A stretch of DNA of 64,000 nt, from the NCBI RefSeq assembly GCF_003697785.1, contig NZ_QOKZ01000009.1, positions 89,636 through 153,635 on the forward strand, in the 5' to 3' direction. Within the stretch, counting starts at the first letter, position 1; the number at the start of each line of letters is the position of its first letter. Origin of the DNA: Paracoccus alkanivorans (GTDB lineage Bacteria; Pseudomonadota; Alphaproteobacteria; Rhodobacterales; Rhodobacteraceae). Positions 9,730 to 17,251 of the stretch are shown piece by piece. The notes under the pieces were generated by a model that did not search any database, had not been told where the DNA came from, and worked only from the letters and a program-made list of their open reading frames with translations. The position numbers were made by a program, and so were the translations under genes.

Positions 9730-10857
9730 TCAATCTTCGGATTGCGCCTCGGCCCGGCTCTTGCCCGCGACATCCATCGCCAGGGTGGCCGCCATGAAGG
9801 CGTCAAGGTCGCCATCCAGCACACCTTGCGTATCGCTGGTTTCCTCGGATGTGCGCAGGTCCTTCACCATCTGGTAGGGATGCAGCACATAGGACCGGAT
9901 CTGGTTGCCCCAGCCCGCGTCGCCCTTGGCGTCATGCTGGGCCTGGATGCTTTCGGTGCGCTTTCGCAGCTCCATCTCGTAAAGCCGTGATTTCAGCGCC
10001 GCCATCGCGTTGGCGCGGTTCTGGTGCTGCGACTTCTCGGAGCTCGTGACCACGATCCCGGTGGGAATATGGGTGATCCGCACCGCCGAATCGGTGGTGT
10101 TCACATGCTGTCCCCCCGCGCCTGAGGAGCGGTAGGTGTCGATGCGGATTTCACTGTCGGGCACGGTGATCTCGATATTCTCATCGACCACCGGATAGAC
10201 CCAGACCGAACTGAAAGAGGTATGCCGGCGCGCGGAGCTGTCGAAAGGACTGATACGGACCAGCCGGTGCACGCCGCTTTCCGATTTGAGCCAGCCATAG
10301 GCGTTATGCCCGCTGATCCGGTAGGCGGCGCTGCGAATCCCGGCCTCTTCCCCGGCGCTTTCGCTCATCAGCTCGACCTCGTAGCCCTTCTTCTCGGCCC
10401 AACGCACATACATTCGGGCCAGCATCGCGGCCCAATCGCAGCTTTCCGTGCCGCCCGCGCCGGCGTTGATCTCGAGGAAGGTGTCATTGGCATCCGCCTC
10501 GCCATTCAGCAGCGCCTCCAGCTCCTTTTTCGCGGCCATTTCGGCCAGCGCCTTCAGGTTGCCTTCTGCCTCGGCGACCAGTTCTTCGTCACCCTCTGCC
10601 TCGGCCAGTTCGACCATCTCGGCGTTGGCCGCCAGATCGTCCCTGATCCGCTTGTAGGTTTCGATGGCATCGACCAGCGCCTGCCGTTCGCGCATCAGCT
10701 TCTGCGCGCGCGCCGGGTCGGACCAGAGATCGCCGGCCTCGATCATCGCGTTCATCTCTTCCAGCCGGTGCGGAGCGGTCTGCCAGTCCATCCGTTGCCC
10801 CAGCAGGCTCAGCGAGCGTTGGATGGCTTCGATAGTGGATTGCGTCTCGGCACGCAT
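9730..10857 (-). CDS. prfB: Peptide chain release factor 2
   Basis: Class I release factor recognising UGA/UAA stops in the ribosome (375 aa). Seen: GGQ at 248-250 within [15 protein letters not shown], which triggers peptidyl-tRNA hydrolysis, and the codon-reading tripeptide SPF in [15 protein letters not shown]. The ATG at 10857 gives the alphaproteobacterial N-terminus [15 protein letters not shown]. The frame is continuous through the region where enterobacterial prfB has its UGA frameshift site, so autoregulatory frameshifting is absent here. Confidence 0.96.
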   Translation of the reverse strand: MRAETQSTIEAIQRSLSLLGQRMDWQTAPHRLEEMNAMIEAGDLWSDPARAQKLMRERQALVDAIETYKRIRDDLAANAEMVELAEAEGDEELVAEAEGNLKALAEMAAKKELEALLNGEADANDTFLEINAGAGGTESCDWAAMLARMYVRWAEKKGYEVELMSESAGEEAGIRSAAYRISGHNAYGWLKSESGVHRLVRISPFDSSARRHTSFSSVWVYPVVDENIEITVPDSEIRIDTYRSSGAGGQHVNTTDSAVRITHIPTGIVVTSSEKSQHQNRANAMAALKSRLYEMELRKRTESIQAQHDAKGDAGWGNQIRSYVLHPYQMVKDLRTSEETSDTQGVLDGDLDAFMAATLAMDVAGKSRAEAQSED

Positions 10858-11107
10858 GATCGGCTCCCGGGGCTCTTGGGTCAGATCAGGGGTGATAACG
10901 CGCGCGGGGCGACACGACAAGCCCGGGGCAAACAGGATTGATCACGGGCAATTCCATGTAATGCGATCCTAGTCATATCCTCGGTGATCCCGCTCCCCCG
11001 ATTTTCAAGTGATTTCCTGAATGAAAAGCGCCTGCGCTTGATCGGTGAAACATCAAAAAAAAATGTATATCTGGTGTGTAGTCGACCTACTTCATCTTGA
11101 AGGTAAA

Positions 11108-11974
11108 CTATTCGGCCGCGATACGCTCGTCTGGCATCGCACCGGTATCGAATGCCGACAGCCTGCGGACCACATTGGCCAGCCGGCCGGAAAAGCTCTC
11201 GAACTCGGGGAGCGGCGTGATGGTGGCCTCGTCCATATACAGGGCCCGGTCGATTTCGACCTGCACGACATGAACGTTCTGTCCCGGGCGTCCATAGGTC
11301 GAACAGATATAGGCTCCCGAAAAGGGTGAATTCCTGCGAACGCTCCAGCCCTCGTCCTCGATCACGCCGGCGATCGTGTCCAGAACCCGGGTGGCGGCCG
11401 AAAGGCCATAGCGGTTGCCCAATACGAATTCCGGGCGCTGACCGTGCAGATGGGACAGGGCGTCATGCGGCATGGAATGCATGTCGATGAGTATCGCCTG
11501 CCCGAAACTCGCCTGCGCCTCGGCGATCAGGGTGCTCAGGGCCAGATGATAGGGACGCCAATAGGCGTCGATCCTGCGGTCGGCCTCGGCGCGGTCGATG
11601 GGGCGGTTGTGAATGGTCCGTCCCTGCGCGACGACGCGGGGAATCACCCCCAGCCCCGCGATCGTGCGCTGATTGAGCGGATGACGCGGGATGCCGCGCA
11701 CGACCAGCGGATCGATTTCGTCGGCCCCCCGGTTCAGGTCGATCAGGCAGCGCGGCATGCGGGCTGACAGGGCCACTGCGCCGTATTCCGGGGCGCAATC
11801 GATAAGCCGGTCGACGAAGGCGTCCTCGGACGAGCGCAGGGCATTCATCGGGAGTGACGTGCTTTCAAGGAACCAGTCGGGGTAATCGCTGCCCGAATGG
11901 GGCGAGGCGAATATGACGCCGTTCGTCCAATGCGCCGGGCGTTTCAGCGAAAACGGTATGTCAGGCTTTGTCAC
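11108..11974 (-). CDS. N-formylglutamate amidohydrolase family protein
   Basis: Zn-dependent amidohydrolase (288 aa), HutG/FGase family. In histidine breakdown this family hydrolyses N-formylglutamate to glutamate and formate. Seen: ASPHSGSDYP near 24-33, RCLIDLNRGADEIDP near 74-88, LIDMHSMP near 162-169 and VQVEIDRALYMDE near 240-252, the conserved metal and substrate stretches of the family. No other hut genes are in the window, so a role on other N-formyl or N-acyl amino acids is possible. The 250 bp separating it from prfB hold nothing I recognise. Confidence 0.88.
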   Translation of the reverse strand: MTKPDIPFSLKRPAHWTNGVIFASPHSGSDYPDWFLESTSLPMNALRSSEDAFVDRLIDCAPEYGAVALSARMPRCLIDLNRGADEIDPLVVRGIPRHPLNQRTIAGLGVIPRVVAQGRTIHNRPIDRAEADRRIDAYWRPYHLALSTLIAEAQASFGQAILIDMHSMPHDALSHLHGQRPEFVLGNRYGLSAATRVLDTIAGVIEDEGWSVRRNSPFSGAYICSTYGRPGQNVHVVQVEIDRALYMDEATITPLPEFESFSGRLANVVRRLSAFDTGAMPDERIAAE

Positions 11975-12041
11975 AAGGCATTCCCCAACGTCCAGAGTGC
12001 CCCTACCTTATAGACCAGAGCGTATCTGTTCCAATAGGTCT

Positions 12042-12070
12042 TGAAACCCGTTGACGGCATATGTATAGAC
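12042..12070 (+). promoter_or_regulatory. Putative sigma70-type promoter of tRNA-Val(GAC)
   Basis: TTGAAA (12042-12047) and TATAGA (12065-12070) are separated by 17 bp, about 65 bp upstream of the tRNA. The fit to the consensus is good for both boxes; use is inferred. Confidence 0.45.
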
Positions 12071-12134
12071 ACGCGGACCGAAGGCGGGTTAGCCGGCAAT
12101 TCTTCGTGAATTGAGGCAGAATCACCGAAGGTAT

Positions 12135-12209
12135 GGGCGGTTAGCTCAGCGGTAGAGCACTACGTTGACATCGTAGTGGCCACTGGTTCGATCCCAGTAC
12201 CGCCCACCA
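12135..12209 (+). tRNA. tRNA-Val (anticodon GAC)
   Basis: Complete cloverleaf with encoded CCA. The acceptor GGGCGGT pairs with ACCGCCC, the anticodon stem is CTACG/CGTAG with loop TTGACAT (anticodon GAC), and the T-arm is ACTGG-TTCGATC-CCAGT. Its last 18 nt plus two flanking bases are repeated at 21379-21398, marking it as an island integration site. Confidence 0.97.
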
Positions 12210-12211
12210 TT
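12192..12211. repeat. attL: tRNA-proximal attachment repeat
   Basis: TCCCAGTACCGCCCACCATT, the 3' end of tRNA-Val plus two bases. It recurs exactly at 21379-21398. Confidence 0.85.
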
Positions 12212-12274
12212 TTATCTGAGCACAATGACTTATGGCTGTTTTTCTCCGGTGCGCCGCACAGGTGAGACACAGTC

Positions 12275-13886
12275 ATGCCCATGGCAGCCTATTTAAGCCA
12301 ATCCCGTCACGGTATATTTTACTTCCGCTGGCCGCTTCCTTCGGTCCTGCATCCGAAGGGCAGGCGAAGCGATATCCGGCTGTCCCTGGGGACGCGCTCC
12401 AAGGCTGTTGCGCGGCGGCTGTCGCGATTACTCTCAGCGTTAGGAGAAAATTTACCAATTCCCGCTATGGCGCGGGCCATGCATTACGATGAACTCCGCG
12501 AACATGTGCGACAGCATTTCCAGGGGCTGTTGCAGCAATTTCAGGCCGGTATCGCGCAGGACGGTCCTGCCGATGCCGCGCGGCTGGAGGCGTTGCGGAC
12601 AGGCCGGATGGCTGCCGGGGCGGATACCGACGGTTGGATTGATGTGGCAGACCCGGATGGCGCTTCCGGCATTCTCGGCGCATTCTGCGACCGTCGCGGC
12701 ATTTCCGAAGAGGACTTGACCGCCGCCAAGCGCAACTGGCTGTTGCGGGCCATTCAGCGCGGTCATGGAGCCTATTGCGCAGCGGCGGAGGATTATGCCG
12801 AACGCTTCGATAGCATTGAACTGGGAACGCCGCAGCAAAGCGTATCCGCGCCAGAACCGACCGCAGGGATTGCCCGAATCGGCAACACCGACCTGCTGGA
12901 GCGGTACTTCGATGAAGCGCGGCGCACGGCGAGCCTTGCCGCAAAGACAGAGTTCGAGAAGCGCGAGGTACTGAACCTGCTGAACGAAATCGTTGAGCAG
13001 AAACCCTTTGCCGCACTCACCAAGGCCGACGCTCAGAAGGTGAAGCAGGCGCTTATGCGATTGCCACGGAACCGGAACAAGCTGAGCGGAACAAGAGGAA
13101 AACCGCTGAGTGAGATACTGGAGATGCAGGGGTTTGAAATCATCTCTGCCCGTACCATGAATACCTATATCAGCCATATGCAAACCTTTTATAGCTGGGC
13201 GGCCAATAACGGCTACGTGCAGGAGAACATATTTCAGGGCATGCGGGTCAGACTGCCGAAGCGGGTCAAGGAGCAGGGCCGGGAGGCATTCACCGAGGAA
13301 CAGCTTGGTATCCTGTTCCGACACCTGACCGAAAACCCTGACCGGCTGGTGCGCAAGGACGATCACAGGTGGATTGCGTTGATCGGGATATTCACCGGCA
13401 TGCGGCTGAACGAGATCGCGCAGCTTGACATTGCCGACATCAAGGAAAGCGACGGCGTCCGGTTCTTCGATGTCAATGCCAGCGGCGCGGGAAACAAGCG
13501 GTTGAAAAATTCCGCCTCGCAGCGCCTCGTACCGGTGCATGACCGGCTGCTTGAAGCGGGTGCTGCAATTCGTCGAAGAGCGGCACAGCGGCGGATCACA
13601 GCGGCTGTTCCCCGATCAGCCCTGGTGCCCGAAGAACGGCTATGGCCGGAATGCCGGACGATGGTTCAATGAACGTCTGCTGCCCGCATTGGGCATGAAG
13701 TCGGAGCAACTGGTGTTTCACAGCCTGCGGCACACGATGGCGACACTGCTGTCGCGCAATGACGTGCCGGATACGCAGGTGAAGGCGATTCTGGGGCATG
13801 AGCAGCCGGGAGTAACCTACAGCACCTATTTCCACGGCTTCCGGCCCGCGCAGTTACAGGCGGCGATCAACCGGTTCGGGTTCTGA
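12275..13886 (+). pseudogene. Tyrosine site-specific integrase, frameshifted
   Basis: Phage-type integrase next to attL. The first frame (12275-13672) has an N-terminal DNA-binding/SAM-like region, a core-binding stretch (NTYISHMQTFYSWAANNGYVQENIF) and catalytic Arg in GIFTGMRLNEIAQL near residue 377. The frame breaks near 13560. The rest, read one base later, continues LLKRVLQFVEERHSGG to the catalytic box HSLRHT, then LGHEQPG and the nucleophile Tyr in TYSTYFHG, ending at 13886. A single extra base at the GGTGCTG junction, or a 2-nt loss, explains the break. All catalytic residues exist but on two frames, so it is probably inactive unless the shift is a sequencing error. Confidence 0.85.
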
Positions 13887-13926
13887 CGGCGCGTTTTGTG
13901 TGCCGGTGGCAAAGAGGGCGTTACTG

Positions 13927-15264
13927 ATGCCGACAGTTTTGGAAGAGCAATTCGGACTCACTTGGGATATGATTGCGGGTCTGGAAGACCAGACCGGCGC
14001 TTCGCTTGCGTTCGAGCCCTGCCTTGAAACCCGTGACGTGGATATTGACCGGCTGGCTGCAGACCTCACCGGGACGGCTTTCCGGCATTGGGTCGGCGGC
14101 TACACCCAGCGAAAACCCAAAGCCTCCATGGTTGCCAATGTAAGATGTTGCCTGCGGCTGATCGTGCTGAACCTGCTTCATGCTGAAAGCGCCGGGGCAG
14201 CGGGCCTGCCGGTTGGTATCCCGACGGGGAAGGACAGGCTTTATTCCGAGAAACGCTATCATCCGGCGTTCATGACGGCGACCGCGTTTCTGACGGCTAT
14301 GAAGGCGCTCATGGAATGCGGACTGATGGAGCGGACGGCGCGGGGCTACCATCTGCCGGAGCATTCGCAGGTCGGGCGCTACCGGCTTGAAGTGGCGGTA
14401 AGGCGGGATATTCGTCGCAGCCGGGCGAACAACACCGATTGTTTTCACGTTCACCCCGACAGCGAGACCATAAGGCTGAAAGACGAAAGCAGGCGGCTCA
14501 CCGACTACCGGGAAACGGCGGAAACCCGGCGGATGCGCGAGAACCTGTCCGTGATCAATTCGGTGCTCGACACTGCCGATATCTCGACCGCAGGACCATT
14601 GTGTCGTGGTCGCGACTTCGAGGGCGAGCCGCTGTTGGGGCAACGGTACCTGTACCGGGTTTTCAATAACAACTCCTTCGGTCAGGGCGGCAGGTTCTAT
14701 GGCGGATGGTGGCAATGCGTCCGCAAGCATATCCGTCCGCTGATACTTATCAACGGACTGCCGACGATTGAGGCCGATTACAGGGGGCTGCATCCCGCGA
14801 TCCTGTTCGCGGAACGAGGGCTTGAGATACCGGACGATCCGTATTCCCCCGTACCTGTCCCGGCTTCGGCTGCAAAGGGCAGTGCGGCTGTCAAAAAGAC
14901 ATGGCGCGCTGCCGTGAAGGAAACCTTCAACGCGATGCTGAACGCAACGGGATCGACCGTAGCACCGGAAGACTTCGATACAGAGCCGCACGGCATGACC
15001 AAAGCCCGGTTCCGCCAGCATGTCAGAGACGCGTTCCCGATGCTGACCGGAGAGTTCGGTTCCGGTGTGGGAATGCGGTTACAGAGGGCAGACAGCGATC
15101 TGATGGAGGCCGTCATGATGCATTTTGCCGATCAGGGCATTCCCGTGCTTCCGGTGCATGACAGCGCCATCATTCAGCGTGAGCATACGGATGAACTGGT
15201 TGCGGTCATGGCCGGAGAGTTCAGGAAACGATACGGACAAACGCCACCCATCCGGATAGAGTAA
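13927..15264 (+). CDS. Island-borne protein with polymerase-palm-like motifs
   Basis: 445 aa; the ATG at 13927 follows AGAGGG by 8 nt (a GTG at 13900 is an alternative). I know no named family for it, but three stretches resemble template-directed polymerases: IEADYRGLHPAI (Asp284, like motif A of family A/B enzymes), WRAAVKETFNAML (Arg327-x3-Lys331-x2-Phe334, like the O-helix of family A) and PVLPVHDSAI (His411-Asp412-Ser413, like motif C of Pol I or T7 RNA polymerase). NNSFGQGGRFYGGWW (248-262) precedes motif A and may form part of the fold. There is no exonuclease domain and the length is short. Possible island replication or repair polymerase; this is inferred from motifs only. It sits directly after the integrase. 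Confidence 0.7.
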   Translation: MPTVLEEQFGLTWDMIAGLEDQTGASLAFEPCLETRDVDIDRLAADLTGTAFRHWVGGYTQRKPKASMVANVRCCLRLIVLNLLHAESAGAAGLPVGIPTGKDRLYSEKRYHPAFMTATAFLTAMKALMECGLMERTARGYHLPEHSQVGRYRLEVAVRRDIRRSRANNTDCFHVHPDSETIRLKDESRRLTDYRETAETRRMRENLSVINSVLDTADISTAGPLCRGRDFEGEPLLGQRYLYRVFNNNSFGQGGRFYGGWWQCVRKHIRPLILINGLPTIEADYRGLHPAILFAERGLEIPDDPYSPVPVPASAAKGSAAVKKTWRAAVKETFNAMLNATGSTVAPEDFDTEPHGMTKARFRQHVRDAFPMLTGEFGSGVGMRLQRADSDLMEAVMMHFADQGIPVLPVHDSAIIQREHTDELVAVMAGEFRKRYGQTPPIRIE

Positions 15265-15582
15265 TACCCGTCCTTCCCCCGTCCATATATTCCCATACTC
15301 GGGAAGATAAGCTTTCAGCCGCTGGGAAAGCGGCGATGGATAAAGCACAAACTGGTATCCGGCAAAAGCGATAGATACACGCGACCGTATGAGCGTTGCC
15401 GCCAACCGCCACAATCCGGCATGACCCTGGCTCAATCCATAGAATCGCCGCAGACCCGGATTTTTTGGCCGCTTGCAGGCCATTGACGCTATCCCGACCC
15501 CAACCTATCCAGAACGAAACGGCGCTCTGCGAGCAAAAACATGGGGTTTGACGAGCGCGACAGGCACAGCAGTAAAACCCGC
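15265..15582. other. 318-bp stretch without a clear gene
   Basis: Lies between the ends of the polymerase-like gene and the convergent recombinase. It has small imperfect inverted repeats (CCCATACTCGGGAAG region near 15291) but no credible reading frame. A minus-strand open frame covering part of it is antisense to the upstream gene and unlike any protein I know. Confidence 0.5.
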
Positions 15583-16218
15583 TTACAGTGACCAGCGTTT
15601 CAGAGCCGCGCGGGCCGATACCGGGTCGTTCCTGATCCTCAGCACAGTCTGCCGGGACAGACCAGCCGCTCGGGCAATCTCGCTCGTGCCCGCTCCGGCT
15701 GCGGACATGCTCAACACCGTGTCCAGCTTTACACCGTCATAGCTTGGTTTCTTGCCCCGATAGCGGGACCGGTCTTGCCGCGCCGATGCGATTCCGGCCT
15801 GCTGAGCCGCTTTGGTTGCCTCGGCCTGCGTCTGCGCGGTTGCAGCCATGAAGGCAATCAGTGCGTCCCTGACAGCCTGCTGAACCGGGTCACGGGTTGC
15901 TCCGTCAAAGGTCATGTTATTGATGACTGGGCGTATGACCACGCCCCGGCGCATGAACTCGCGGATGCAGTCGGTCACGTCGCGGTAGTCCCGGCCCAGC
16001 CGGTCAACCCAACGGACAACCAGAGTGTCGCCGCAACGCAGTTTGTCGAACAGCCGTCTGCCTTCCGGCCTGTCCGCCAGCATAACCCTGACGCCGGATA
16101 CACCGTGGTCCGCAACTACCTCGTCAATCCGGAAACCTGCCGCCTCGGCCTGGCTGCGTTGATGGTCAAGCGTCTGTTCGGCTGTGCTGACGCGGGCATA
16201 GAGGATCGTTCGGGACAT
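15583..16218 (-). CDS. Serine recombinase (resolvase/invertase family)
   Basis: Small serine recombinase (211 aa) catalysing site-specific DNA resolution or inversion. Seen: catalytic Ser10 in LYARVSTAEQT, conserved GVSG and DRPEGRRLFDKLRCGDTLVV, and VRWVDRLGRDYRD supplying active-site arginines. The long E-helix region is followed by a C-terminal Hin-like helix-turn-helix (GAGTSEIARAAGLSRQTVLRIRND, 175-198). Its upstream region carries a cluster of TGTCCG repeats in both orientations that look like its binding sites. It may resolve cointegrates or dimers of the island, or be the remnant of a Tn3-like unit; no Tn3 transposase is present. Confidence 0.9.
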   Translation of the reverse strand: MSRTILYARVSTAEQTLDHQRSQAEAAGFRIDEVVADHGVSGVRVMLADRPEGRRLFDKLRCGDTLVVRWVDRLGRDYRDVTDCIREFMRRGVVIRPVINNMTFDGATRDPVQQAVRDALIAFMAATAQTQAEATKAAQQAGIASARQDRSRYRGKKPSYDGVKLDTVLSMSAAGAGTSEIARAAGLSRQTVLRIRNDPVSARAALKRWSL

Positions 16219-16243
16219 GCTGAAAACCTGTTCGCAAGGGTTG

Positions 16244-16341
16244 TGTCCGGTTGAACATATGTCCGCTGGATTAAAACAACCCTAACGGACATGATTTTCG
16301 TACCCTCTGGGCATGTCCGCAGGGGTATACCCTGTCGGACA
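16244..16341. promoter_or_regulatory. TGTCCG repeat cluster, putative res/recombinase-binding region
   Basis: TGTCCG occurs at 16244, 16260 and 16314, and its complement CGGACA at 16286 and 16336, i.e. five copies in 98 bp upstream of the recombinase gene. ATGTCCGC and its inverse around 16259-16293 form a spaced inverted pair. Resolvases bind paired inverted sites next to their own gene, so this is a res-site candidate. Confidence 0.5.
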
Positions 16342-16762
16342 GTCAAGCGGGAGCCAGTTCATTCGGCACCCACCTCGCCGGACGGATGGCCGACCGCTCA
16401 AGGGCGGGCGAAGAACGGATGTTTGCCACGTTCGGTCACGCCTTTGCGCCATAAGGGGCCATGGGGGAGAATTGGAGCGGGCGGGAATAGAGATGCCCCC
16501 TCGCAAAAATTCGCCGGAAAATTAAGACGGACCCCAGAGGGGGCTCGTGTGTTTACCGAAATTTAACCAAATATATCAATTCCCCTTCCGGGAAATGCAA
16601 GCCTGTGCCACCATTTCTAAAAATCGCATTGGCGAGGATGCCGGGCATCTAGGGTTGCGAGAGTTGTGCTGTGAAATCAATTCATGCAAGCAAACGCAAT
16701 TCCAAGCACTTGATGCAGGCTGTGCTGGTGTTGGAAATGCATAACTATCGTTCCAGGAGAAC
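16342..16762. other. Intergenic stretch of the island without a clear gene
   Basis: Between the TGTCCG cluster and the lipoprotein gene. It shows a shift to lower GC near 16540 and the AGGAGA ribosome-binding site at 16755-16760 for the next gene. Short frames on both strands lack credible start signals or composition, so I call no gene. Confidence 0.5.
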
Positions 16763-17233
16763 ATGATGAATGTAAATGTAAAGAAAAGAAAGGGTAAGAC
16801 GTTGCGTAGGCTGCTGCTTGTCGTCCCGCCATCAACTCTCATGTTTGGATGCGGCGTTCCGCAGAAGAATATATCCACCGACATGGAGAAGAAAGAGTAT
16901 AAAGCCGTCTCGAATATCGTAGATCGCCTTAGGAGAAGCCCGTTATCTGATACATCGGATATGCGAAAGTCACTGCTTAAAATAATCCCTCAAGCTTGCA
17001 TAGAAGATAATGGAAATGTTTCCTGTTCGGCAACAAGGACCAGAGCTATAAGGGGGCGTGAGGGCAAGTATCTGCCTGTTCTGGATATCACTTCCGTGAG
17101 CCTGAATGTAGATAACAGTTATTGTTATGCGAAGTCATACTGGCTGTACGCTGTGGAGCAACCTGAAACGGAAAAAAGTCAAGGAAGCGCGGGCGGTGGC
17201 AAAGGCGAGTTAGCCGAGTTTTGGTCAATGTAG
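16763..17233 (+). CDS. Putative small lipoprotein, island cargo
   Basis: 156 aa, family not recognised. The double ATG start at 16763 follows AGGAGA by 2-5 nt. The N-terminus is very basic (MMNVNVKKRKGKTLRR), then a short hydrophobic run LLLVVPPSTLMFGC with Cys at about 30, a weak lipobox. The rest has one Cys pair candidate (CIEDNGNVSC) and a Gly/Ser-rich end. Codon use is more AT-rich than core genes. It lies 18 bp before the RTX/Hint gene, so the two are probably co-transcribed. Confidence 0.65.
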   Translation: MMNVNVKKRKGKTLRRLLLVVPPSTLMFGCGVPQKNISTDMEKKEYKAVSNIVDRLRRSPLSDTSDMRKSLLKIIPQACIEDNGNVSCSATRTRAIRGREGKYLPVLDITSVSLNVDNSYCYAKSYWLYAVEQPETEKSQGSAGGGKGELAEFWSM

Positions 17234-17251
17234 CCAGTTGGAGTTTAGTAA

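Noticed and set aside
10780..10857. Programmed frameshift in prfB
   Set aside because: The frame from ATG 10857 is continuous, with no in-frame UGA at the expected place.
15079..15483. 134-codon minus-strand frame at the end of the polymerase-like gene
   Set aside because: Half of it is antisense to that gene; no ribosome-binding site and no family.
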